9,330 nt of DNA from an uncultured Thermoleophilia bacterium. GTDB lineage: Bacteria; Actinomycetota; Thermoleophilia; UBA2241. Positions 1-5,787 of the stretch are shown piece by piece. The position numbers and the translations under genes are program-made. Below the pieces are notes generated by a model. That model worked only from the letters and a program-made list of their open reading frames with translations. It was not told where the DNA came from and made no database searches. Location of the stretch: positions 1 to 9,330 of the forward strand of contig CAIXSE010000038.1 of NCBI GenBank assembly GCA_903921965.1, given 5' to 3'. How positions within the stretch are numbered: position 1 is the first letter of the stretch; the number at the start of each line of letters is the position of its first letter.

Positions 1-13
1 CCGCGCGCATGCT

Positions 14-61
14 GGCGCCGCAGGCGGAGAGCATCCCGGCGCCGCATGCGGAGAGCACCCC
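14..61. repeat. 24-bp tandem repeat, two copies plus a degenerate part copy
   Basis: Positions 14-37 and 38-61 match at 22 of 24 bases (differences at 23/47 and 34/58). Bases 1-13 match the end of the unit at 8 of 13. A 24-bp unit would encode an 8-residue repeat if translated: APxAESxP in one plus frame, or GxLSACGA on the minus strand. The window edge hides which, if any, frame is used. Confidence 0.7.
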
Positions 62-76
62 GGCGGGATACGCGCT

Positions 77-111
77 GAGGGCCCGGGCCGGCGAAGCCGG
101 CCCGGGCCCTC
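77..111 (-). terminator. Perfect 16-bp hairpin terminator after the ABC operon
   Basis: GAGGGCCCGGGCCGGC and GCCGGCCCGGGCCCTC pair over 16 bp around a 3-nt loop, 37 nt past the permease stop. There is no U-tract on either strand. A plus-strand frame entering from the left edge ends in TGA at 76-78, right against the hairpin, so it could also serve a convergent gene. It shares the GGGCCCGG stem core with the 37-bp hairpins. Confidence 0.72.
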
Positions 112-147
112 GTCTCTGGAGGCGTGGGGCTCCCAGGAGGCGGAGCC

Positions 148-2700
148 TCACTCGTACTGGATCGCCTCCAGGATCCGCACCCGCGAGGCGCGCCGCGCGG
201 GCAGCACCGCCGCCAGCACCCCGACGAACCCGGTGAGCACCAGGAACACGAGGAGCTGGACCCACGGCACCGAGAACATGAGCCCGTCGCCGCCGAGCTG
301 GGTGACGAACAGCCAGGCCATGGCGACGCCGACCGCGGTGCCGAGCACGCCGCCCATCACCGAGGTGATCACGCTCTCGTAGCGCACCATCTGGCGCACC
401 TGGCGGCGGCCGGCGCCGACGGCGCGCAGCAGCCCGAGCTCACGCGTGCGCTCGTGCACGCTCAGCACCAGGGTGTTGACGATGCCGAGGATCGAGATCA
501 GCACCGCCATCGCCAGCAGGCCGTAGAAGAGGTTCAGGATCATGTCGATCTGGCTGTTGACGCTGTCGAGGTACCCGGTCCGGGTCTGGACGGTCTGCGT
601 GGGGTAGTCGGCGAGAGCGGTCGTGACCGCCTTCTTCGTGGCGCGGAGGTCAGCGCCGTCGGTGGTACGCACGAGCGTGATGGACGAGGCCGCCGGCAGG
701 CCGAGCTCACGGAAGGCCGCGAGGCTGGTCACGATGCCGGTGAACGCCATCTGGTCGCGGTAGAACCCGAGCACCGTGAGCTGCGCCTTCTCGCCGGTCT
801 GGGTGGTGACGGAGATGACGTCGCCGACCTTGGCCGTCTCGGCCAGCGGCGAGCCGGACTGGAGCAGCACGTGGCGGGCGTCGAGGCGAGCGTACAGGGC
901 GTCGCTCCCGCCCTTCTCCCAGTCGAAGGCCCAGACCTGCGGCCAGGCCTCGGGATCGACGCCGTAGAGGGACGTGACGCCGGAACCCTTGACCTTGACC
1001 TCGGCCCACGCCGCTCCCGCGGCGGTCTGCACGCCGGTGACGCTGCCGAGGGCACGCACGTCTTTCTGCGGCACGCTGAGGAAGGCGCTGCGGTCCTGCA
1101 CGACGAGCTGCGCGCGGGTGGACTTGCCGATCGCGTCGCTGAACGTGCCCTTCATGGCCTGCGCGAACACGGCCACGAAGACCACCATCGCCAGGCCGAT
1201 CATGAGCGCCGCCGCGGTCGCCGCGGTGCGCGACGGATTGCGGTCGGCGTTCTGGCGGGCCAGGCGGCCGCTGACCGGGGAGAGCAGCTGCATCGGCAGG
1301 CCGAGCACGAAGCTCGCCGGCCTGACGAGGTACTTGGAGAGCATGGCCACGGCGACGAAGAGCAGCAGGGCGCCGCCGCCCATCTCCATGAGGCGGCTGT
1401 TGGTGGAGCCGTCGCCGAAGATGCCGAGGGCCAGGACGGCGCCGCCGAGGGCGGCGATGCCGAAGGCGATCGCCGTGCTCAGGCGCGAGAGGCGGGTCGC
1501 CGGCAGCACCGCGCCCTCCTGCAGGGCCGCCACCGGCGGCACGCGCGTGGCGCGCACGGCCGGGGCCAGCGCCGAGATGAGCGTGACGCCCACGCCGACG
1601 AGGCAGGCGATGAGCACGGTGCGCGGCTCGAGCGCCACGCCGGCGGTCGGGATGTCCGCTCCGACCATGTGGAACATGCCGTTGATGCCGAGGGCCACGC
1701 CCAGGCCGGCGGCGATGCCGACGGCCGAGGCCAGCACGCCCAGCGTGAGCGCCTCGGCTACGACGGAGCCGAGGATCTGCCGGCGGCTTGCGCCGAGGGC
1801 GCGCAGCATGGCGAACTCACGCCGGCGCTGCGCGACGGTGATGCTGAAGGCGTTGAAGATGATGAAGGCGCCGACGAACACGGAGATGCCGGCGAACGCC
1901 AGCAGGATCGGCTTCAGGAACGAGTTGATGGACGAGGCCCACTGCGCGGAGGCGTCGGCCGCGGCCTGCTCGCCGGTCTTCACGGAGACGGTCGCCGGCA
2001 GCGCCGCGCGGATGCGCGTGGCGAGTTCGGCCGGCGCGACGCCCGGACCGGCCGCAACGGCGATGCCGTTGTAGGCGCCCGGCTGGCCGCCCCAGCGCTG
2101 CACGTCCTGGAGGCGCCCGACGACGACGACGGCGCCGCCCATGGAGTCCTGGCCGGCCTGCGTGAACACGCCGGTCACGCGCACCTTCTGCAGGCCGCCG
2201 GCGGCGGCCACGCCGAAGGCGTCGCCGACCTTGAGGCCGGCGTCGTCCGCGAAGCTCTTGATGATGACGACGTCGTTGCGCGCCTGCGGCGCCGTGCCGG
2301 CGACCAGCGCCGCCTGGCTGAACGGCTCGCCGGCGTCGACGGTCAGGACGGTCGGGCCGCCGCCGGTGCTCCACGTCTCGCCGTCCACGATCGCGGCGCC
2401 GAGCGTCTGGTACTCGCCGGCCGCCCTGGCGACGCCGGGCACCGCCCGGACCTTGGCCAGCGTGGCGGCGTCCATCGTCCCGGCTTGGCCGGTCTCCGCA
2501 TTGCTGAAGGTCGTCTTGGGGTCGACCTGGACGGCCGTCCCCTTGAACTGGTTCGCGTAGATGTCGGTGAAGCCGCGGTCGATCTGGTCGGTGAGCACGT
2601 AGGTGCCGGTGATCATGGCCACGCCGAGCAGGATCGCCAGCGTGGTGAGGACGGTGCGCAGCGGACGGCTGCCCAGGCTGCGGAGGGCCAGGCGCATCAT
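148..2700 (-). CDS. ABC transporter permease with two FtsX domains (MacB-like exporter)
   Basis: An 850-residue integral membrane protein and the partner of the ATPase upstream. Hydrophobic segments fall near 16-37, 262-287, 313-339, 361-384, 409-427, 441-458, 494-516, 723-747, 778-799 and 811-834. Two extracytoplasmic MacB-like core domains (about 40-260 and 520-715) each precede an FtsX domain (about 267-388 and 726-843). The two FtsX halves carry matching coupling-helix motifs, EFAMLRALGASRRQI (295-309) and ELGLLRAVGAGRRQV (754-768), showing an internal duplication that makes one chain do the work of a MacB dimer. This arrangement is common in actinobacteria. The start is ATGATG at 2700, which overlaps the ATPase stop by 4 nt; an open extension to 2733 lies inside the ATPase gene and is not needed. 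It is the last gene of the operon, followed by a strong hairpin. Confidence 0.95.
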   Translation of the reverse strand: MMRLALRSLGSRPLRTVLTTLAILLGVAMITGTYVLTDQIDRGFTDIYANQFKGTAVQVDPKTTFSNAETGQAGTMDAATLAKVRAVPGVARAAGEYQTLGAAIVDGETWSTGGGPTVLTVDAGEPFSQAALVAGTAPQARNDVVIIKSFADDAGLKVGDAFGVAAAGGLQKVRVTGVFTQAGQDSMGGAVVVVGRLQDVQRWGGQPGAYNGIAVAAGPGVAPAELATRIRAALPATVSVKTGEQAAADASAQWASSINSFLKPILLAFAGISVFVGAFIIFNAFSITVAQRRREFAMLRALGASRRQILGSVVAEALTLGVLASAVGIAAGLGVALGINGMFHMVGADIPTAGVALEPRTVLIACLVGVGVTLISALAPAVRATRVPPVAALQEGAVLPATRLSRLSTAIAFGIAALGGAVLALGIFGDGSTNSRLMEMGGGALLLFVAVAMLSKYLVRPASFVLGLPMQLLSPVSGRLARQNADRNPSRTAATAAALMIGLAMVVFVAVFAQAMKGTFSDAIGKSTRAQLVVQDRSAFLSVPQKDVRALGSVTGVQTAAGAAWAEVKVKGSGVTSLYGVDPEAWPQVWAFDWEKGGSDALYARLDARHVLLQSGSPLAETAKVGDVISVTTQTGEKAQLTVLGFYRDQMAFTGIVTSLAAFRELGLPAASSITLVRTTDGADLRATKKAVTTALADYPTQTVQTRTGYLDSVNSQIDMILNLFYGLLAMAVLISILGIVNTLVLSVHERTRELGLLRAVGAGRRQVRQMVRYESVITSVMGGVLGTAVGVAMAWLFVTQLGGDGLMFSVPWVQLLVFLVLTGFVGVLAAVLPARRASRVRILEAIQYE

Positions 2701-3593
2701 CGCCGGACCTCCGCGTCCGCGGCGCCGGACCACGCGCCGGCCGCGGCGGCCGGCGCGCCCAGGGTCTCGAGCGACTTGATGGTGTCGTAGATACGGTCGC
2801 GCGACATCCGCTCACAGTCGAGCACGATGCCGCCGTCCTTGAGGAACACGACGCGGTCGGCGATGCTCGCGGCGCCGGCGTCGTGGGTGACCATGATGAT
2901 GGTCTGGCCGAACTCGTCGACGCTGCGGCGCAGCAGGCGGAGGACCTCCTCGCCGGTGCGCGAGTCGAGGTTGCCGGTGGGCTCGTCGGCGAAGAGCACG
3001 GCCGGTCGCGTGATGAGCGCCCGCGCTACGGCGACGCGCTGCTGCTGGCCGCCGGAGAGCTCCGCGGGGCGGTGGCGCAGGCGGTCCTCGAGGCCGACGG
3101 CCTCGATGACGGTGCGCCGCCAGGCCGAGTCGGCGCGGCGGCGGGCGAGCGAGAGCGGCAGCACGATGTTCTGGTCGGCGGTCATCGTGGCCAGCAGGTT
3201 GAAGCTCTGGAAGATGAAGCCGATCTTGTCGCGGCGGAGCTGGGTGAGCTTCTTCTCGCGGAGCCGCGTGATCTCGGTGCCGTCGACCCAGACCTGGCCG
3301 GCGCTGGGCTTGTCGAGGCCGGCCAGCAGGTGCATCAGGGTGCTCTTGCCGGACCCCGACGGTCCCATGATGGCGGTGAGCCGGCCCTCGAAGATGTCGA
3401 TGTCGACGCCGTCGAGGGCGCGCACGGTGGCGTCGCCCTTGCCGTAGGTGCGGGTGAGGCCGCGGCTCTGCACGACGGCGCGCGTGCCGAGGGCGGCGCC
3501 GGGGAGCGACCCGCCGGCGATCTCGCGCTCGAGCCTGTCGAGGGTCTCGCGGGCTTCCGCTCGCTCGCGTTCGGTGACGGTGACGGTGGCCAT
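2697..3593 (-). CDS. ABC transporter ATP-binding protein (MacB/LolD-type)
   Basis: A 298-residue ATPase that powers the FtsX-type permease encoded next to it, at the cytoplasmic face of the membrane. All motifs are present: Walker A GPSGSGKST (77-85), Q-loop Q129 in FIFQSFNLL, signature LSGGQQQ (179-185), Walker B VLFADEP (199-205, catalytic E204), D-loop NLD (208-210), and H-loop H237 in VTHD. LLATMTADQNIVLPL after the Q-loop is typical of the MacB/LolD branch. It is longer than the usual 220-250 residues because of a charged 40-residue N-terminal extension (TERERAEARETLDRLERE, probably helical) and an Ala-rich C-terminal tail. The ATG at 3593 follows an AGGAGG. Its stop overlaps the permease start as ATGA, so translation is coupled. 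The substrate cannot be read from the sequence; drug, lipid or peptide export are all known for this group. Confidence 0.96.
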   Translation of the reverse strand: MATVTVTERERAEARETLDRLEREIAGGSLPGAALGTRAVVQSRGLTRTYGKGDATVRALDGVDIDIFEGRLTAIMGPSGSGKSTLMHLLAGLDKPSAGQVWVDGTEITRLREKKLTQLRRDKIGFIFQSFNLLATMTADQNIVLPLSLARRRADSAWRRTVIEAVGLEDRLRHRPAELSGGQQQRVAVARALITRPAVLFADEPTGNLDSRTGEEVLRLLRRSVDEFGQTIIMVTHDAGAASIADRVVFLKDGGIVLDCERMSRDRIYDTIKSLETLGAPAAAAGAWSGAADAEVRR

Positions 3594-3600
3594 GTCCTCT

Positions 3601-3606
3601 CCTCCT
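3601..3606 (-). promoter_or_regulatory. Strong ribosome-binding site of the ABC ATPase gene
   Basis: AGGAGG lies 7 nt before the ATG at 3593, which fixes that start. It is the clearest Shine-Dalgarno sequence in the window. Confidence 0.85.
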
Positions 3607-3629
3607 GTACTGACTCGCTTGGTGAGGAG

Positions 3630-3635
3630 AGGCTA
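3630..3635 (-). promoter_or_regulatory. Tentative -10 element for the ABC exporter operon
   Basis: TAGCCT matches TANNNT, about 40 nt before the ATPase start. TTCGCG, 16 nt upstream, is a weak -35. Low information content, so tentative. Confidence 0.3.
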
Positions 3636-3654
3636 CGGCCGGGCCCGCGAACGC

Positions 3655-3683
3655 GAATCGCCCGGCGGTGGTGAATCGGCCGG
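3655..3683 (-). promoter_or_regulatory. Direct repeat pair upstream of the ABC exporter operon (possible operator)
   Basis: On the minus strand CCGGCCGATTC (3683-3673) is followed 18 bp later by CCGGGCGATTC (3665-3655), 10 of 11 identical. The proximal copy overlaps where a -35 would fall. The spacing of nearly two helical turns fits a dimeric regulator, but no regulator gene is in the window. Confidence 0.35.
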
Positions 3684-3869
3684 GCTCCGGGGAGGGATAT
3701 TCCGGCCCCGCCCCCGGCCCCGCCGGAGGGGCGGGCCCTACCTCTGCTGGGGGAGCGCGCCGCCGGCTGGGGTACCGGCTCCCGCGGCGTCGGGCTGCCC
3801 GCCGCCGCCCGGCGAGCGTTGCGGCCGCCGGCGAGTGCTACCCCGTCCGAGGTAGGTCGGCCGGCGGGT

Positions 3870-3882
3870 CCGGGCGGCCCGG
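3870..3882 (-). terminator. Weak hairpin downstream of the NYN gene
   Basis: CCGGG-CGG-CCCGG, a 5-bp stem 30 nt after the NYN stop, with no U-tract. In DNA this GC-rich it could arise by chance. A second candidate is the bulged 8-bp hairpin at 3716-3737 (GGCCC-c-GCC against GGC-GGGCC). Confidence 0.25.
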
Positions 3883-3911
3883 CGGCTTCCTTCAGGCGGC
3901 TCCATCGGCCA

Positions 3912-4532
3912 TCATGGCCGTGAATCGCGCTCGTCGAGGCACGCATCGTACAGACCCCGGTCGACGCGGATCCAGTCGGTGCCGTCCACTCCGCGGCTGT
4001 TCCGGGTGCCGGAGCCGACTGGGTACGCGCTGGCGATGTCGACCCAGCGTCGCTGCCGGGCGGCGATCCTGCGCACCTCCCGGGCGAGCTCAGCGAAGTC
4101 CTGGTCCTGGCTGAACAGCAGGACGACATCGCACTGCCTCTCGAGTACGGCTCGGACGACGTCGAGGGCGATGCGGATGTCGATGCCTTTCTCCTCCAGG
4201 ACGTCGAACTCCAACTGCCGACCGTCATCGAGGCGGGCACGCTTGCGGCGGCGGCGCAGCGGACGTGCGGTGACCGCGACGCCGTCGGCTCGCAGGCGGC
4301 GCAGCCGTGCCGTCCACCAGAAGCGCAGGCCGGGATTGTCGTGGCGCTCCGGCACGCCTGTGTAGAAGCGGACCTCGGCGACCTCCCAGCCGCGCTGCGC
4401 CGCGATTGCCTGTGAGAGGGCGGCCACACCGTAGGAAGCCGTGGTGATGCCGAAGGCGTCGCGAGCGGCGGCAAAGAGATTCTGGCCGTCGACGAAGGCG
4501 ATGGCTTTCTTGGCCTGCGCGTGGGCGCTCAC
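3912..4532 (-). CDS. NYN-domain (LabA-like, DUF88) protein, putative PIN-like RNase
   Basis: A 206-residue cytoplasmic protein with a NYN fold, related to PIN nucleases; most members are presumed metal-dependent RNases with unknown targets. Visible motifs: AFVDGQNLF (12-20) with the first acidic residue D15 and N18; EEKGIDIRIALD (113-124) with D118; LLFSQDQDF (138-146) with D143 and D145; and the closing TDWIRVDRGLYDACLD typical of this subfamily. A basic patch lies at 93-100. The frame is open far upstream of the FVDGQN strand, but that stretch is antisense to other features and low in family character. The GTG at 4532 (VSAHAQAKKAIAF) puts the strand about 10 residues in, as in relatives I recall. 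It has no clear Shine-Dalgarno sequence, so the start is uncertain. The gene appears monocistronic. Confidence 0.87.
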   Translation of the reverse strand: MSAHAQAKKAIAFVDGQNLFAAARDAFGITTASYGVAALSQAIAAQRGWEVAEVRFYTGVPERHDNPGLRFWWTARLRRLRADGVAVTARPLRRRRKRARLDDGRQLEFDVLEEKGIDIRIALDVVRAVLERQCDVVLLFSQDQDFAELAREVRRIAARQRRWVDIASAYPVGSGTRNSRGVDGTDWIRVDRGLYDACLDERDSRP

Positions 4533-4540
4533 CGGCAGCA

Positions 4541-4585
4541 GAGAAAGAAAACCCCGCTGGGGGCCTTGCGGCGCTGCCAGCGGGG
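4541..4585 (-). terminator. Terminator-like hairpin with U-rich tail in the NYN leader (possible attenuator)
   Basis: The arms CCCCGCTGG (4585-4577) and CCAGCGGGG (4560-4552) pair perfectly over 9 bp. Inside, GCC-GCAA-GGC makes a GNRA-capped inner stem. TTTTCTTTCTC follows directly, giving 8 T in 11. This is the best intrinsic-terminator shape in the window. It lies upstream of the NYN start codon, not downstream of a gene, so it may attenuate NYN expression or block read-through from upstream. Confidence 0.6.
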
Positions 4586-4598
4586 AGCATAGACGAGC

Positions 4599-4604
4599 AG
4601 TGTA
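4599..4604 (-). promoter_or_regulatory. Putative -10 element for the NYN gene
   Basis: TACACT fits TANNNT well and sits about 67 nt before the GTG start. The hexamer 17 nt upstream, TGCCCG, is a poor -35. The predicted start of transcription, near 4592, is just before the leader hairpin. Confidence 0.45.
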
Positions 4605-4785
4605 GCACGAGGACGACGGAGCGGGCAGGTCATGTCCGGCAGCGTAGCCCTGAGGCCTCGCCGGGACGAGGCTCACGACTGGCGGACCCGGTGGACGTTC
4701 GCGCCTTCGGTCGGGTGACACTGGAGGCCCGTGCTTTGCGCTCGGATCGGCCGGAGAGAGCCTGCAGACGGCTCGCCCCTGCGAC

Positions 4786-4822
4786 GAAGGGCCCGGAGGC
4801 GCAGCGCCCCCGGGCCCTTCGG
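4786..4822 (-). terminator. Hairpin terminator after the MNT-HEPN module; copy 1 of the 37-bp repeat
   Basis: Same 11-bp stem (4786-4796 with 4810-4820) and same inner loop as at 5696-5732, placed 45-50 nt past the HEPN stop. The minus strand continues GTCGCAGG, without a U-tract. Position after a gene end supports a terminator role; exact duplication suggests a dispersed repeat family. Confidence 0.65.
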
Positions 4823-4867
4823 TCCTTCGTGTCTGGTGAGGCGCGCGTGCGGGATCGCGTGCTGTGG

Positions 4868-5281
4868 CTAGGCGCCCGACCCCGTCGTCAGACGCTTCCT
4901 CACCCGGAGTATCGCTGCGCGCGCAGCCCGCAGGCTCGTCTCGGCATCTGCGCGGGAGACCGCGGTGTGCTCCCCGGGGTATCTGTAGTCGACGCCGTAG
5001 GGTGTCAGCTCCGCGGAGCCGGCAAGCTCCTCCGCGAGGTTCGAGTCGAGAGTGGCGCACAGCTCCAGAAGGAGGCTGATGTCGTGCGTCTTCGCGAACT
5101 CGACCTGATGCCAGACCAGGAACGCCTTGAGCGCCTTCTCGACCGCTTGCTAGGCGTGGAACGCGACAGGCTCGTACAGGTCGCCGGCCGCGAAGAGCGC
5201 GTCGCCTGCCCGCAGGTCGACGCCGGCCTTGCCCAGCCATTCGAGAGCCAGCTCGCGGACTGCGTCGTCAGGCTGCCTCAT
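4868..5281 (-). pseudogene. HEPN-domain protein (probable toxin) interrupted by an amber codon
   Basis: The frame starts ATG-AGG-CAG inside the MNT gene and ends in TAG, 138 codons. Codon 44 (5150-5152) is TAG. The surrounding protein reads FHA-stop-QAVEKALKAFL, where PF05168-type HEPN proteins have FHAQQAxEKALKA, so a single C-to-T change (CAG to TAG) explains it. Both sides keep the frame and clear family similarity: LEWLGKAGVDL near the N-terminus, KTHDISLLLELC in the middle, then RYPGEH, which fits the R-x4-H RNase pattern, and a closing helix. No plausible restart codon follows the stop closely, so only a 43-residue stub is expected unless the stop is suppressed. The full-length product would be 137 residues, normal for the family. 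Sequencing error is the alternative. Confidence 0.85.
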
Positions 5282-5588
5282 AGATCACCCTGCCGTACTT
5301 GTGAGCCGGGTACGCCAGGCCGCCGATCACCTGCTTGGTCTTCTCGAAACGCTCGCTGCTCATCACGACCACGTCGACCGGCGCGCCCACGTTGCCGATG
5401 GCCGCACGCAGGCGGACGCTCTCCCGCCTGGGGTCCACGACGTCGTCGAGCAGCACGAGGAGGTCGAGGTCGCTGTCCTTGGTGGCCGTTCCCGTGGCCA
5501 CCGACCCGAACACGATGATGCGCGCAGGAGAGGATGCCGCCACCAGGCGCTCGACGACCTGATCCAGTGGCACCGCGGCTGCATCCAT
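5268..5588 (-). CDS. MNT-family nucleotidyltransferase (probable antitoxin of a HEPN/MNT module)
   Basis: A 106-residue minimal nucleotidyltransferase of the DNA polymerase beta superfamily. GSVATGTATKDSDLDL contains an exact GSx10DxD motif (G28, S29, D40, D42), and D72 in PVDVVV is the likely third metal ligand. Related MntA antitoxins inactivate their partner HEPN RNase by transferring AMP to it. The gene overlaps the HEPN frame downstream by 14 nt, indicating coupled translation. I chose the ATG at 5588 because a TATGAT box sits 7 nt before it. The upstream ATGs at 5600 and 5597 overlap that box and have only a G-run within 1-4 nt; a start at 5600 would give 110 residues. The catalytic residues look intact although the HEPN partner is interrupted. 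Confidence 0.9.
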   Translation of the reverse strand: MDAAAVPLDQVVERLVAASSPARIIVFGSVATGTATKDSDLDLLVLLDDVVDPRRESVRLRAAIGNVGAPVDVVVMSSERFEKTKQVIGGLAYPAHKYGRVIYEAA

Positions 5589-5595
5589 GGCGCGC

Positions 5596-5601
5596 ATCAT
5601 A
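5596..5601 (-). promoter_or_regulatory. Putative -10 element for a leaderless MNT transcript
   Basis: TATGAT (5 of 6 matches to TATAAT) ends 7 nt before the ATG at 5588, so transcription would begin at or next to that A. This is the TANNNT-N7-ATG layout of leaderless genes. No convincing -35 is visible. Confidence 0.5.
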
Positions 5602-5695
5602 CCCCCCGTTCATCGTCAGGTCCTGCCGGCTCGCCATCTCGCCATCCGCGGCATGAGGATCGACCGGCCCGCGTTCCGGGCTGGTCAGACCAAGA

Positions 5696-5732
5696 GAAGG
5701 GCCCGGAGGCGCAGCGCCCCCGGGCCCTTCGG
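5696..5732 (-). terminator. Hairpin terminator after fdhF; copy 2 of an identical 37-bp repeat
   Basis: An 11-bp perfect stem, GAAGGGCCCGG against CCGGGCCCTTC, encloses a loop that itself folds as GGCG-CAG-CGCC. It lies about 55 nt past the fdhF stop. There is no real U-tract on either strand (TCTTGG follows on the minus strand), as is common in GC-rich actinobacteria. The whole 37 bp, loop included, is identical in the same orientation at 4786-4822. Confidence 0.7.
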
Positions 5733-5787
5733 ACCTTGCGTGTGTGCGGCGAGCCGGCTGCGCCGTCGCCGCGTCACGCGGCCGGTC

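Larger units (their letters stand above)
3594..3911. other. Intergenic region between NYN and ABC ATPase genes
   Basis: No believable coding frame: the open frames give Arg/Pro/Gly-rich shadow protein. It contains the 3' side of the NYN gene with weak GC hairpins, an 8-bp inverted repeat (CCTACCTC at 3737-3744, GAGGTAGG at 3849-3856) that could be chance, a pair of GATTC-containing direct repeats at 3655-3683, and the promoter and ribosome-binding site of the ABC operon. Confidence 0.6.
4533..4867. other. Intergenic region between HEPN and NYN genes
   Basis: No convincing coding frame on either strand. From right to left it holds the HEPN-side hairpin (4786-4822), an imperfect hairpin at 4651-4675 (TGAG-g-CCTCG against CGAGG-CTCA-type arms with one bulged G) of unknown meaning, a -10-like TACACT at 4599-4604, and a hairpin with a U-rich tail at 4541-4585 before the NYN start. 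Confidence 0.6.

Noticed and set aside
124..2790. 888-residue plus-strand ORF opposite the permease
   Set aside because: Rich in Arg, His, Gly, Asp and Glu with no recognisable domain. It is the usual antisense shadow of a high-GC gene, whose opposite strand carries a real two-FtsX permease.
3655..3860. Resemblance to a c-di-AMP or similar riboswitch in the 3594-3911 gap
   Set aside because: Only short GAATCG/GGTGAATC-like fragments match; conserved later blocks are absent, and no plus-strand gene follows for it to control.
4651..4675. Imperfect hairpin in the HEPN-NYN gap
   Set aside because: Nine pairs with a bulge and no U-tract on either strand. It is not next to a gene end, so I only mention it in the region description.
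5150..5152. Stop-codon reassignment or pyrrolysine at the HEPN TAG
   Set aside because: The residue replaced is Gln, one base change from TAG, the same frame appears to end in TAG, and nothing in the window suggests pyrrolysine or an altered code.
4533..5240. A 442-residue version of the NYN protein starting at 5240
   Set aside because: The added N-terminal 230 residues are Arg/Pro-rich, run through the HEPN gene in another frame, the terminator repeat and the NYN promoter region, and have no place in NYN proteins.
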